From positions 25,882,029 through 25,946,028 of the forward strand of contig NC_133933.1 in NCBI RefSeq assembly GCF_031877795.1: a stretch of DNA of 64,000 nucleotides, in the 5' to 3' direction. Origin of the DNA: Strix aluco. Taxonomy: Eukaryota > Chordata > Aves > Strigiformes > Strigidae. Each line of letters starts with the position of its first letter. The stretch's first letter is position 1. The translations under genes were made by a program, and so were the position numbers. The notes below the pieces were generated by a model. That model ran no database searches and had not been told where the DNA came from. It saw nothing but the letters and a program-made list of their open reading frames with translations. Positions 8,086-21,702 of this stretch are shown piece by piece.

Positions 8086-11000
8086 TGACCAAACTGGTCA
8101 ACTCCGTGACATTTCCTCTCCATTGCTCCATGCGTTACTTCACTGCGTACCTGTGTCAGTAAGTAACGACTGATGCGACGTCATTTGCCAAACAAGTGGA
8201 AGGCGCCTGACAGCAGGCAGGATCTGGGTTTCCATGCGGTAGGACGGGATTTCGTGGCTCCCACGGGTGCATTGGCACTGGTGTTTGTGTTTGGGTCAAG
8301 GCATGCTTTGGGAGGCAATCACCCGATTGATCCTGATCGCTTGCAGCTTTACATCATGGAGAGGCCCTGGAGTGGGCAAGCAGGCATCCCTGATGGGAAT
8401 TGAGTCCACGGGGCATACTAAAATTACTCTGAAGCAAAATCGCTCTGAAATGCCTGTACTGTAGTTGTCTGAAAGCTCTATGGAGTTTCTGCATGTGAGT
8501 AGTCCTCAGAATTGTCCATATGTTACAGCAGAATAGGTCCCACTGGATAGTCTGTAGGTTAGAGCGGACCAAACCCCGAGGCTCCCAGCTCCGAGAGCCA
8601 CTGAGCCAGAGACTTGTTCTCACACTTGCACGTTTGCACTGTGTGTCTTTCTTTCAACTGCTGCTCTGATGAAACACATCTGATCCTGTGAAGCTGATGG
8701 GTATCAAGCGGAGAGAATTTTTGGGTTCTCCCAAATGATGTGTAGTCCCTCAAGTCCCTTCAGACAGAGCAGGGACCTGAAAACACCGATTCCCCTCTGC
8801 CCCTGAGTGCCTGGCTCAGAGATCTGGGATGTGGAAGGGCACTGCATCTTTCCACAGTCATGTTACAGAGAAAAGGGGTGACCTTTCCTTCCTTTTTTTT
8901 CCCTTTTTATTCTTTCCTTTTTTTTTTTTTTTTTTTCCATTTATTTTTTTTAAATAAAAAGCTGCAGGTACATAAATCTTAAAGAAGGGTCAGGGTAATA
9001 AATAGCAGTTGGAAAGAGGCGCCTCTCCGCAGCCCCAGGAAAGGAGGCTTCGTTCTGAGGAGCAGCAAGGTCAGGACAGTCCCTTCCTCAGGGTTTCCTA
9101 CAGGTTAGAGCAGGCAGGTCCTGCCCACTGTGATGACTTTCATAAAGACCATTTTTAGGCATCTGATGCTGTGCCGGGAGCTGGGCACCGTGAGCCTGCA
9201 ACGCTGTAAGGGTTTAAGCTGTTCAAAATTGAAGTGCTGGTCTCCCACACCCGTTCCATCCCTGCTTGCCCGTTCCTATCCGTGGGGATGTCAAACTCTA
9301 GAAAATTAACTCTGCCCGTACAAAAAGGGTTTTTTTGCTGTCACAGTTCCCCAGACTAACTTCTTTATCATGTGGCCAGCCAGGCTGAAGGAGTTTAGGG
9401 AAACATGCATTTGGGGAGGGGGAGTGGCAGGACTGCTGCCGCCCTCTTCTACTTTACTCTAACCTCTCACCCATTAATTTAAGCACTGCTTCTTGGAGCT
9501 GCTTTCTGCAGTCTAAAATGGGTCCTTCTTGCATGGAAAGACCCTGAGTTTGCTTTCATTTCCATTGGCACCACTGATTTCGTAGGTTACTCCACCTTTA
9601 CACTGCAGTTGGACCCATAATCTGCTTGCAGAGATATCACAGGCTAGCTGTGATTTTCCAGGCCGCACCAGCAGAGGGGTCTGTAGAGAGCTAGTCTGCA
9701 GTTAACCCCCCGGTACCTGATTAAAGGTGACTTGATGTGCAGAAGTGCTGACCCCCTGCTCTAATGTGCAACTGCTGATGAGAGAAGCATTTGCATGCAC
9801 ACGCCGGGTTTAGTTTGCCCAGTGCAGGGCGACTAAAAACAAGCATCATTGCATAAAATGAAGGTGATTCGAGACTCAGTGCAGAAGGATCATCCACGGG
9901 TATTTCCTAAATCTGACAAGAGAGTATAATTACACCCATTTTCAGCTGAGACCCAAAGGGGCAGCTCCTTAACTGAGGCAAACTGCTGCTGTTGAGGACA
10001 GGCTCAGGATGTCTTAGTTCAAGTTGCGTATGTAGGTGCAGACGGAAACCAAAGGGGGGATTTTTTATTCCCATAGTGGGTCATCACCCCTATGATTTTG
10101 TCAGAGGAACCCCATCTATTTCCACAAACCCAAGTTGATGCTGAGGGCCCACTGCCCCTCCAGCGGCAGTACGTTAAAGGCACTGCGCAGAAAAGCCGCT
10201 CAATACCGAAGAAGGAAATACTAATAACTGCCTAATAAAAGTTTTAGTAAGAAACAGTTTCCTCCTTCTTGCCAACAGTGGTCAAAAATGTGGGGAAGCT
10301 GGAAATAAAGCTATCAGAATGCAGTCGCATAAAAGGCAAAATCAAGCCCTGAAGGAAGTCAAGTTTCTAGAAGAAAATTACTGTGTAAAACTCATCTGGA
10401 CTTGAGAACAGTTATTGTTTTTCTTCCAACCCTCCTTTCATGTTCTAAGTGGACTTAAACGCAGTAGGTACACATCAGTCCAGCTTTAAAACCATCTCTT
10501 TCCTTGCTATTAGCATATATAAAATCCCAGTAGAATAATGCCATCACAGCCCTTAAAAAAAAATCCCATTTTAACCTTTTTTGCCCAAGGGAGTTGCTTT
10601 CTGGTGGATGCCAAATGGAAGTACCAGCCAGGGAAGTTTTACGGTCCCATAACCAAGCGTGCCAGATCATACAGAGTGTACACAGCACCCTCCATACCCG
10701 CCTTGCTCGCTGGAACTGAATCTGCCCTGAATAAAGCCCAGCCATCACTTCTCAGCTCCACGGGTAGCTCATGGCTTCCCCGTGCCAGGCTCCACCAGGA
10801 AGACCCAGGTCTCCTCCCTGTGAAACACCCGGGAGGGTGGGGAGATGCTCTCGGAGCTGAGCATAAGATATCCCCTTCCCAGCTGCGGGTCTGGGATGCT
10901 GCCTACAGCAATAGCCATTCCTCTGCGCCTTCGGCAAATGGAAACAAAAACAGAGCAGGGGCAGTCAGCGGAGCAATGCAGCACACAGGGGAAGTAATTT

Positions 11001-11150
11001 CCTACTGATACCTCTAACACATCATTTTATATCTCGATGCCTGGGATCTGGTTACCTTCACCTTAGCCAAAAGACTGTAACGGTCATAAAATGTATTTTA
11101 ATTTTATTTCTTCTTGAAAACTTTATCATGGGATTTTTATTATCTGTCCT
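8086..11150. other. Intergenic, no gene recognised
   Basis: This stretch has ordinary composition and only short, dissimilar ORFs. A T-rich tract lies at about 8890-8950. A segment near 9545-9615 has the flavour of an old dispersed repeat but cannot be classified. Nothing else stands out. Confidence 0.6.
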
Positions 11151-11154
11151 GCAG

Positions 11155-11345
11155 CAGTGAATTCCAAAGGTTCATTATCTCCCGTGTCTGCCTTTGCTGT
11201 CCTGTCCTTATTTTTTTCCCTAATTCCTCATCTCCTTGAGGCATCCATTCATCCTGGAATTGTGAAATGGAGAGAAAAAAAGGCAAGGCTGACCAGTTTT
11301 TCCTTTCATTTGTCACCATGTCTAACCCAGATGTTTACCCCTGCC
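11155..11345 (-). mobile_element. Possible ancient CR1/L3-type LINE fragment
   Basis: The plus strand reads like the antisense of an old L3/CR1 ORF2 end: a GTGAATTCCAAAGGTTCATTA block, then a CCTTGAGG...CTGGAATTGTGAAATGG block, then a TTTTCCTTTCATTTGTCACCATGTC block, in the expected order. It is heavily diverged with no intact frame. A repeat-library alignment would be needed to confirm it. Confidence 0.35.
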
Positions 11346-14325
11346 CCCCAGACGTATAAACTCTTTTCCAAGCCAAGACATTCTCTTTTTCCCAGCTAAG
11401 CGATCTGGTTCATTCTGAGGCCACACTGAATGCTAATACGAATCTCAACACGTTTCAAGTCTCAGCCTAACTTTGCGAGGAATAAAGACATCGAAGACAG
11501 TCTCATTACTGTGATCTTTCCCAAACACTAACGAAGTAGCACCCTCTAGCGCAAGCTAACAATAAAATCTACAATAGCAACAACCCTCCTGGGTCAAATT
11601 CAGTCTTGGTGCATCGCCACTGGAACCGCTGGGGATGAGCTCTGCCTCAGGGCTTTTCCCTTCTGCGTTCTGAAGCTTTCCCAGATTTCCTCCCTCGGAC
11701 CCCCATGGATGCTTTGGGCACCCGTCGGATGCTGGACGTTGCCCAGGTCTCCAGCAGACCCAGGCGGCAGCATCGCCTGCAGGCAGGTGTCATGGGCTCA
11801 CCATCGTGCCATGCTGCTTTCATTTCTATGGGATGCTGCTGCCCGAGAAAACCTGGAGGTAAGAAGTGTTCGTTGCCAGGAGACTGCTTCGGGTCTGGGG
11901 TGTTTGGAGACCTGTGAGAGGGATCCTAGCTGGTTTGAAAGGATGGGGGACAAAAGGGAGGGTGAAAAAGGGGTCGGCTGATGCAGGGAGGGGGCTGAGC
12001 CTAGGGCTGGGCTGTGGGAAGCAGGGCTGGGGTGTGGAGGGGGGACCAGGACTTTCGCACAGAGAAAGGCGCTGGTTTCTGGGAGAGTTGGGGACTAACC
12101 GGGTGTGAAAGATGAGGCTGAGGGCAACATGGTGTTGTATTACTTCTGGTGTGCTTTTCTTTCATTACTAGCTATTTCCACAGGTTTCATCAGTTTTATT
12201 GTTGTTAGGAGGAAGAACACAAAAATGACACAATTTTGGCAGACCCTGAGCAGGGGGTGACCTGTGGGGTGAGCAAGGGGGAGCGGGGTCATTCCTGGAT
12301 GCCATCGGCCACAACACAGAGGCAAGTTAACTGTGTCGTGTCCCGCACAAAATCCCATCGCCTGAGCGCACATCTAGGGATTTTATAAAAACACAGAGCT
12401 CTCTCACGCTCTAAAAATAACAGTGAGTAAATGGCTACTCGAGATTTCGTAAAAATGAAAAAAAAAAACATACCTGCTTAACCAGAGGTGGAAATTTTGT
12501 CTAACATTTCAAGGCTAGACCTTCCTTTCATTAAGAGCTAGAAGGGAGCTGCAGCGCTTAAGCCAGGGAAGGAGAATAAATCCCTCAGTGTCAAACCAAG
12601 GTGATGCTGAGGTTTGGGAGCCAGGGTGTGCCCACACAAACACAGGGGTGAGCGTTTGCTCTGGGCACATGTGGCTTCTTACAGGGCAAATAGCAAAGCC
12701 AGAGCCCTGGAGAAAGCAGGCGAGGCACCAGAGCTAATGAGCTGTGTGGTGGTTTCACCTACCTCTAATGCTTCTGCTTTTTAATGTACTGGGCACATTG
12801 TGAGTCCAGCTGTGGCTTCAGCATTAAAGCGAAATGTAGGGAATGATGCTTTTTCTTGAGAGGTGATAAATAATGGCCAGGACTGTGATTTGGTTTTGGG
12901 AGTGCTATATTTAGGTTGATGACAAGGAATTTCAGGGTGAGGTCGGACCGTGCGGGTAAGGGGGTGGAGGTGGCCTGAAGCCATCTCAGCACTCTCCAAA
13001 TGTGAGGCTGTGCTGGGGAGGAAGCAGGGGCAGTTGGAGGGAGGCTGGACCTCTTCCCTCGCCCAGCCCGGGCAGCCACGGGGTCCTGCGGGAAACAGGG
13101 CAGCAACGCTTTGCCCCTGGGCTGTAGTGATGCTCCAATTTTCTGGAGCAGCCCTTCGACCCCATCCCCATTCCCTACCACTTCTGGGGGCCGCCGTACT
13201 GTGGCTGGATACGGCCCTGCTGGGCTGGGAAGGGGATATCTTACGACAGACACGAAAACCCATAGCGTTGGAGAGAAGAAATGGTTCTCTACCTTCTCTG
13301 TCTCCACACTGTATTTTACTATTCTCTTCAAATGAAGCAAACATGGTTATTTCCCTTTAGGTGTTCCTGGTGCAAGAGTATTTCATTGAAAAATGGTTCT
13401 TTAATGCTAATGGGAATTATACTCCTAGCGTGATTTATATTAATAAGGCATGTGCAGTTCCTTAGTACATTCAGACCCAGATGGGAAATGGGATTTTTTT
13501 TTTTTTGTCCTTCCACACAACATCTGATGAAGTGCTCCAAGCATACAATTTAACAAGCTATTCTCCTCTGGCCTTACAGATGAAAAATAGTCCGTTGTGT
13601 CAACTCCTCAGATGCCTATTTTTACACCTTCTGTTTGTTCTTAGTTTGACGTTGTTAATCACGGTCCCACCAAAGCCCCATTGTTCAGCTCTTCAAGAAG
13701 AATGTTGTTATATTGACTGTTTGTGCGTCAGCCCAGCTCTCTCTGGAGCTGCACTTGGATGAAATTAGATAATTTCCATTAGGAGAACAGGCATTATTAG
13801 TCCCCAATGCCAAATTGAAAAGAGAGCCAAGATTACTATTTCTGGCCGTGTTCACCTCAGGAAGGAACCTTCTCAGCTTTAATGGGATTTTGCTATTGTT
13901 GGTTGCCTTCTGTTTGACACCGGGCCAGCAGGGTTGAAAATTGTTTAGAAAGCTGCATGAAATATAATAGAGCCCAAGCCATTTGCTGCAGCACATTCCA
14001 GCGTGATGTTTATTTGGAAAAAAAAAAAAAAAAAAAAAGAAGAGGGAAAAAAAATTATTGTCCTTGGCAGAAAAAAAAAATCCCACTAACTTGACTCTCA
14101 GAACATATGCTTCTTGTTGCTGTTGTGCTTTCAAACCGTGCTGCCAGGATTGGCACGTTACATACAGAAGTGATAAATCTAATACTATTTGTAATGATCT
14201 ACAGGACTTGTAGAAGCAGATTACAGGCACTGGCAGCGACTTCATGACAGGAAAACAAGGTGAGGGATGATACCAGGTCAGGTCCAAAGGATGAAGTCAA
14301 GTCCCACGTTTGTCAATAAAACGTG
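11346..14325. other. Intergenic, no gene recognised
   Basis: No ORF shows family resemblance. Homopolymer runs occur at about 12459-12468 and 13493-13506 and a long A-run at about 14019-14038. The 191- and 187-codon antisense frames at 12765-13344 overlap each other in different frames and look non-coding. Confidence 0.6.
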
Positions 14326-14420
14326 CATCTTCATGTTCTGCAGCTCGGTTTTCCCATCTATAAAATGAGGTCAAGCACACATCTCTACCACCCAAAGAAA
14401 TTAGGACAAGTGATCCCTGG
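14326..14420 (+). repeat. Possible MIR/CORE-type SINE fragment
   Basis: The segment TTTTCCCATCTATAAAATGA with a preceding GCAGCTCGG matches the 3' half typical of MIR-like SINEs (CCTCAGTTT.CCCATCTGTAAAATG.GG). It is short and diverged. Confidence 0.45.
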
Positions 14421-17400
14421 ACTTTACCTTTGCGGGTGCTGGGGGTCTTCTGAGCCAGGCTCAGCCCGTCCATGACCCCGGGTGCACAGCCCTGCATGTC
14501 CCACTGCCTGCCTTGCCCCAGAGGTGGCCGGGCTCTGCTGTTGCGGTTACCGTTTGGAGGGCAGCTCTCCTTTCTCCCCTTCGTTGTGCCCCTCACCGTC
14601 ACCTCACCCAAACACCTCGCCTGATCTCAGGATGCTAATCCTTGACATCCAGTGTGAGAGTGGGGATGGTGGGCTGAACTCTTACTCAGTCCTGAATTCC
14701 CATGGGTCTCTTTCTGCTCCATATAGTACCGTTTTGTTCTCTGAATGCCGTCTTAAAATAATTATTAATGAAAGCAGAGTTGACTTTGGAGCGAAAGTTT
14801 CCGGTTCCTTGGCATTTCCAACGTGTAAGCTATCTAAGGGTACTGAAATGCAGGACATTTTTTTGGATGAGATCAGAATCCAAAAACACATTTTCCCTCC
14901 AGGCCCCTTCGGAGCCAGACTCACCTTTACTGCACTTTACCTCTTGTCTATTCAAGCCCGTAAGAAGCTGAGCAAATAGAACAAAGTTACCCATCTTTAG
15001 AAAAATAAATAGAACAAGCAATCTTCAAAGCCTTCAGAGGAGGATTCATGCAACAATGCCGCCGTTATCCCCGGGGCAATAAACCAGAGCGCTCCTTTGT
15101 TTATATAACCTAGTGTTTACTTCTATTTTAACCAACAAACATTGACTGATTGCATAGTCTTGGCTTGAAACCATCCACCAAATAATTAAAAATACAATTA
15201 GGCTAAAAGAAATAAAAAAAACAACAGAGCAGACACCAGCCGACACGTTTCCTCCACACAAAGCTGCCACCTGCCTGCATGGAGCCGCTCCAACTCAGCC
15301 AGAGCAAAGCAGCAAAACCAACACCCAAGCCCCTACCTAGACCCAGAGTATCAGCGGCCCCCACAGAGACTCTCGTGGAGCTGAGCTGGTGGGTGCAGTT
15401 CAAATTTGGCAGGTCCTGGGTCCTTACCGTGCTTGCTCATCTCCCAGATCAGCTATCCAGTGACACTGACATTTTTAGAAGAGGCCGGGTCTGAAGCTGA
15501 CCCCAGGTTGTCCCTGCTCAGAGCATCCTTTGGCACCCGCCTGACACAGGAGAGGTTTTGGGCAGACTGTAGGAGAAGACGGTGCCCCTTCACCGTGAGG
15601 TTTGGCAGCTGGGCTCCCCCAGAAGGTTTCCTTGGTCTCTTTCTCTCCCCACTGCCCCAAGCTGCAGGCAAGTGCTGTGCCACCATGCAGGTCACCCACT
15701 GGTTTTGCAGCCCAGTAGGAAACAAACTGGTCCCAGTGCAACCTGTCATGGAAAGTGACACCCAGCAGCTTGCAGATGCACATGTGTGCCCCCAGATTCC
15801 ATCCTAATTGCCACCCCTGGCAGCTGCAGGCAGTGAGGCCCTTGGTATTTGGACACGTCGGGGTGAGGCTTATGGGTCCCAGCTGGAAGTGTCTAGATGA
15901 TGCTCAGGTCCCTGTTTTCACCCCTCAATAAACTCTGGAGCTGACTTAATGAGTGAAACGTTCAGAAACTGTAGGTTAGACAGAAAATAATCTGTGTTTA
16001 CAAGGCTGGGGGAGCTCATCTGCACCCTGGCTATCTCTTCACATAGAGCATTTGTCTTCTCACCGACCTTTTAATTTTTTCCTCTTCATGCTGTGAAATG
16101 TTCATTGTCTCCCGCTAAGGAAAGTTTGATAAGGATCTTGCTGAGAGTGGCTTTTAGGAAAACCCATTGCTCTGAAAAGGAACCAACCATTGTAGAGCCA
16201 GCACTTCAAAGTTATAGCAGTATCTTGTTTTTTTGTACCAAATAAATAAATAAAATGAAGATGAACAATGTGTTTCCATTTAAGGGGGAGTGTGGGAAAA
16301 TCCAGGTCTCATCAGACTGGGAAGCAGAGTGGTATATGCTGACTAAGAGACTGGAAATAGCGCGGCCGTCAATTGAAGGAATTCAGGGTTGAATAATCAT
16401 GTTGAGCAGCCAACGTCAGATGGGAACTGTAGCCCCAAACCTGTTCATTTGAACTCATCAGGATTCACACGAGAAAACACACATTGGCTCCACATGTTGC
16501 TTGTGGTTTCAGGGGAAGCTCAGGGCTGGGCCAGCCCTGCTGCCGAGCAGGCACAAGCGTGCACCCGCCCGGCCATCCACCGTAGAGCTACTTTTCCAGC
16601 ACGAGACGTCATGCAGGTTGTACGTGTCACCTTATGTTGCAACCAAAGCTGACACCAGCCCTTGCAAAACCTTTCTCTCTGGCTTCAGACACCTCCGTGT
16701 GGGAGCTCACTGCCTTGCTGTTCAACCTAATTGTCCCCTCAGCACTTTTGTTTGTATTTGGGATCAAGGTCCTGGCTTACAAGGAGACAGCAGATTGTTA
16801 TTTTTGCCTTCGCTAAGGCATTTTCCACCCTTCACCTGGCACTGGCTCATGAGTGCCCAGCTTCAGTCAGATGCTTCAGGTCTAAGAAAAGTGTCCAGCA
16901 TGACCCATCATCAGGATGGCAGTGATGATGGGACACTAATCCTTGGCTGTTCCCCCTTCTCGCATTTGCACCCCAGGGTGGGGGTGGTTCGGCTGTAGGT
17001 GATGGGGACCTGTGCCATGGCCCCATTCTATGTCACCCCCACCCCCAGTTCAGCCCAGCCATTAGGGATGGTCCAGCTCTCCTTCAATGTTTTCTTTTAT
17101 TGATACTTACCCCTTTTTTTTTTCTTAGATGTTGAGGAAGGGAGAAAAGAGCAGGAGTGATCCCGCCCTTTGGTGCTGTGGGACTTGGTGCTGTTTTAAT
17201 AATAACAACAAAATATTGAAAAGGAAAAAAAAATTGCAGTATATCAGCATGTTTTTAAGCTGGTGGGAAAAAAAAGACCTTCTAGTCCCTGTGGTATCAG
17301 TGAGGAAAACGTCCATTGGATTCTAGCTCTTAAAAAAAATATATCTGAGTCATGCAGAAAGTGCTCAGCTTGGGTAATGTGTGGTTACTGGAGCACTCGG

Positions 17401-19830
17401 TGAGGGGGAAGGGAAACAAACGCCCAGCCCAGAGCCTCATCAGGACCTTATGAAAATTAACATGTCTGTGAAGATGCGCTCTCTAACAAGAAGGGTGCTG
17501 CTTGCCCAGGAGGAGAGGGAAGAGGAGGGGGAGGAGAAGGAGGGATCTTTTGCTTCCATCTCACTCCAAACTTGCTAAATTCAGCCCTTCGTTTGCCGAG
17601 GAGAAGAACTAGAAATCACTCCACCTGGCAAGGTAATTTTCCCCCTAGTCATCAAAGGCTGGAAAATGGGTGTCTGTGCTGCAGGAATTTTTCTGAATAG
17701 GTGATGACAGTTACAACTTTATTCCTTTTTCCACTATTTTATGGAGATTTAAGTGAGTCCTCAGATCCATGCCCACAAGAAAGTCCACTTTCCAAAGGTG
17801 GGATCAGGCAGAGACCCTCCATACCTGCAGGGAGAGGGTGCTAAGTATATATACATTCACATATACATATGCATGTGTGGGCAAAGGACAGCACCACACT
17901 GGAGAGCCCAGAGCACTGCACAGACACTTTGCTCAGAGGAAGGAGCCAGGGTGATGAAAGTGGAGGAACGGATTCAGGTGTTTCACTCTTTTCCAGAAAG
18001 GAGCTTCTTTGAAGGTAGGGAAAAACACAGAAAGACACAGCAGGGGAGGTGGGATCTGTCCATGTTACTGGTTCAACTGGATTATGGTAGATCCTGTTGC
18101 ATGCTGCTCTCTTGCCATGGCTCTGCAGCGGCAGGTTCTGCCTCTCCTGTCTCTGGCTGAAGTGACAGTAACAGCAGCAGCAATCTCTCCTCTGCTCTGG
18201 AGAAGTCACCCATCACCTCACTCCAGAGAGCCAGGAAACCTGAGCGGGGAGAAAAGCAGCCCCCACTGCCCTGAGCCCAGGGCAGCACACCGGGTCCTTC
18301 CAGCCTTTCCAGATGCCATTTGTTTCTTCCCAGAGCATGTTCCTATGATTTAGGCTCAACTGTAATGTTGCTTTTGGTTTGATGGTTAAATGAAGGTTCA
18401 GATTCCCCTGAAGTTGTATGATTTAGGAGCTCATTCCTCAGATTCAGGTTTACCGCTGGTGTCTTAATCCATCCCCAGATACAAGTCAGCAGGGATTTCT
18501 CTTGCTTCTTCACCAAAAACATCCCATTTTTCACGTTTTCAGTGAAACTGAAAAGCGTACATGTTAAATGCTGTTGAAAGAGAAACCTTCCATTTTTATC
18601 AACAGCTGCCAAAGACATGCATTTTCTCAACAGCTCTATGGACAGGATACATGAGTGAGAGATACGGGTTTTAACCACTGTCCCTCAGCCAGGCCAGGTG
18701 GAAGGAAGATGTTTTTTCTGTGGCTTAAACAAAGGCCTTATTTCCAAAAGAAACTGGTGACAGTGGCTGCTTAACTAGAGACAACATAACGGGATTCATC
18801 ATTAAGGAACTGGGTCCTCCAGCTTTCTGAAACTTCAGACCTTTAGGGTGTGACAAAATGAAAAACCCCAAATGGAACTAGACAGAATCACAGTACCCTT
18901 AAAAACAAACAAACAAACAAATGGGTGAGTTTTTGCCTGTCACCCACATGCAGGCCTAGGAAGGAGTCCCCCAAGGTCCAGATCCAGCTCTACAACCCCC
19001 AAAATGAACACAACTAGAATTTCATGTTGGAGCCATCTCTCCAAACATGCTGCAAAACCCTTCTCAAAGAGAAACACTTCATAATCCTTCTTTTCATGAC
19101 TGTCTCTCCAAATTTAAACACACATTTAAAAATTAAATAGGGCATGGATGATGTGCAGGAAGAGCTTGCTGCCTCTCCTTTTTTTTGAAAAAAAAAAAAA
19201 AAATCAATAAAACAGCCTTAAAGAGGCCCCCTGAAATGAGTTCTGTTCATTTATTTTTCTTGGAAACTTCCAGTCTCCTTAACTCCTTTTAGACACATAA
19301 GAGGTGAATGATTAAGTTGAAACTATTATCTTTGCAAAGAACATCTCTGCTGGCTGTCAGCCAAGCAGAGAGGAAAAGTGAAATGAAATAAACACGCTGA
19401 AGCTATTGTGTCCCTGACCAGTCCCTGTGGCGAGATGCTGGGAAGCTTGGTGAAGTTGAAAGGAGGTCCCTGGGTGGGGACTGTTAATGAGGCAGGGCAC
19501 ATTTTGGAAGAACGTTTTTCTGGCCAGAAATAAGAGCGTATTAATAACTTAATGTGAGACAGAGTCAGCCCTCATATAAACAGGTGCCACTCAGAGCTGC
19601 AGCGTGCCGGTGGCCACTCCTGCCAGCTGTGGCTGCCAACCTCCTTTCCTCAGCCACCCCTCCAGAACACAAAAGCAAAACTTTTGCCAGTGAAGGGGGT
19701 AAAATAAACTAAGCTTTGGAGTGCCCTACTTCGCGAGAGGGCATAACATCCACTACTATTTCTACTGTCTCTGCACGGCTGCAGTGCTTGGGGGCTGCGG
19801 GCAGGGAGAAGGACCCCAGGACACGCACTG
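14421..19830. other. Intergenic, no gene recognised
   Basis: The sequence is mostly unique-looking and AT/GC-balanced. There is a short TA/CA-rich patch at about 17845-17878, an A-rich (AAAC)n patch at about 18899-18920 and an A-run at 19188-19203. No coding frame resembles a known protein. Confidence 0.6.
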
Positions 19831-19834
19831 ATAC

Positions 19835-19965
19835 GAGCCCCCACATGAGATGGGTACCCGTTACTCCTGGCTCTGCCACTGGCTGACGGTCTGCCAGTTG
19901 GTAATAGCCTGTGTGTCCATTTTCCAGCCGACACGTGAGCTTTGGGCAGATGTTGCCAGGTGAGT
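19835..19965 (+). repeat. Possible MIR-like SINE fragment
   Basis: The order CCTGGCTCTGCCACTGGCTG, then a GGTCTGCCAGT block, then TGTCCATTTTCCAG follows the core region of MIR-type SINEs (CTGGCTCTGCCACT...). It is old and fragmentary. Confidence 0.4.
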
Positions 19966-20834
19966 TTGGGAAGAATTAAAGTCTTGTGCATAAAGAGATG
20001 AGCATCCTCAGGGCCCAACTCCTGGGGCTCCAGCAGCTGTGGTTACCGCTCTCTGAGCCTCTGAGGATGGCACATAGCTCAAGGACAGCACGGAGGCACT
20101 GCCGCATTAGCACCAAGCGAGCTCAGGGACACATCCAGCTGTTGGTGCAGGAAGGCATAAGCTCTGGGGCTGCAGCTGCTTGGGGGGACAGTTCACAGCC
20201 CCATGGTGACCCACTGACACCAGACCACTTGGGGAAGGGGCTGTGCCAAGAGGCCGGCGGTCAGCCGGACTGCTGGCCTTGACACAGGAACAGAGGGACA
20301 TCGAACGTGACAGCTCACTGGGCTTATCCTTATAAAACACCCGGACAAGTGAACATCTAGAAAGGTTACAAAAACACTTACTCTGTCACAGCTGCATCTG
20401 ACTGAGCAGAAACTGCATGACATCCTGAAAACAAGGTGGTTTGAAAGACCTAAACAGTTTAATCCAGTTCTATTTCCAGACTTCAGACTACGGCATTGTT
20501 TTCAAAAGAAATGTGAGATGCAAAACATTTACTGATTTATTACTCCAAAATAGCAAGTAGCATTTCAATATCTCGCTCAGGACAGAGACATCAGTAAGTC
20601 AGTGGATAAGTTAGTGGGATTCATGCAGGCAGTTATGCAGGATGCACATATTGAAGCGGCTCCAAAAATTTGTCTTACTTGCTAATGGAATTTGAAAAAG
20701 TGACTTGTAAGGTATTGCAAATTGTCCCTGGACCTGACTGAGTCAAGGAAAAACTTGAAATTGCCACCATAAGGCCTATGTCTCATGTACCAGTTGACTG
20801 TTGCTTTGGAATCACCTCACTGGACTACTTAAAA
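19966..20834. other. Intergenic, no gene; lower part may belong to the gypsy remnant
   Basis: No intact ORF is present. From about 20700 the sequence may include degraded upstream integrase sequence (a possible zinc-binding region), but frames are interrupted and I cannot show it. A poly(A) run sits at 20831-20849. Confidence 0.4.
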
Positions 20835-20844
20835 AAAAAAAAAA

Positions 20845-21245
20845 AAAAAGGCCAGAAGTAACATTTACGTCACAAGTCACATCTGCTCCTGCAATTACTT
20901 TCCTGTCAACTGTTTTTGTCGGAGAAGGAAACCCGACAGAACTGGTATCCAACAATGGATTACAATTCACCTCCTTGAAATCTCCGATTTTTCTGAAGGG
21001 AGAAAAAACAGTGGTGCACAGCTGATCCTCAGCGTGTTGCCACAAGGACAACAGAAAAATCAAATGCTTGGCTTTGAGAGTGTGTTTACAGATCACTCAC
21101 CAGGAAAGGAAAGCTTAGGAAACCTCCCCTGTGAACTTCCTACGTGCGTACGTAGCCCTGCACAGCACAACAATGCCCAAGTCACCTGCCACGCTGAGCT
21201 GCTACAGGAGAGGAAAAGTCATGTGAACCTAACAGTGCCGGCTCA
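20845..21245 (+). pseudogene. Decayed Ty3/gypsy-type retroelement integrase fragment
   Basis: In one plus-strand frame, 20846-21000 reads like the integrase core of Ty3/gypsy elements: RPEV, then an ITFL..VF block, then PTELVSNNGLQFTS. In functional enzymes the corresponding motif carries a catalytic Asp (SDNG); here it is Asn. A second conserved block (FLRAY...HSTT..SPA) occurs in another frame at about 21137-21205 and ends in stops, so at least one frameshift separates them. No LTRs, protease or reverse transcriptase are visible nearby. It is most likely an ancient broken insertion; a decayed copy of a domesticated integrase gene is the alternative. Confidence 0.7.
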
Positions 21246-21636
21246 TTGAGGTTTAATCTTCAAGCCACACGTAATCAAAAGACAAACAGCCCGGCAGCAA
21301 TAGCAGCGATATCACATGTGTGTGGAACAATAGCACGGCAGCCAGGACAAGCTGTTTAAGTGTGGGTCACTTAGAAAAGCACAGAAAACCTGGCAGACTA
21401 CAGAAAAAGAGAGAATCAAAATTCAGTGTAGCGCAACTCATTTCCAAAGAAAACATGCAATGTGCACATATTATGTGCTAGGCGAGAAAGGGTGAGTTGT
21501 CTGCAAGAGTAAAAATGGGGAATGACGCAAAAATCCTTTGTACTATACGCCTTAGCTTGGATCAGCTAATAGATAACTTCCTCTGCCTTCTCCAGAGTAG
21601 AAGGAACAAGAGGCAGCATCTGTTCGCTGCTTCACT

Positions 21637-21702
21637 AGAGCCAGGATTTTCTTTGTTTGGATTTGAGACTGTGATAGGTAAACCCCGAAGCATTTCAGCA
21701 CT
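21637..21702 (+). repeat. Unclassified dispersed repeat, copy A
   Basis: This 66-bp segment aligns without gaps to 23579-23644 at about 54 of 66 positions. The best-conserved core is CTGTGATAGG followed by AAACCC. The flanks do not align. I do not recognise the family. Confidence 0.7.

Noticed and set aside
12765-13344. Two overlapping antisense ORFs of about 190 codons
   Set aside because: They are mutually overlapping frames with no recognisable motif and no promoter or splice context.
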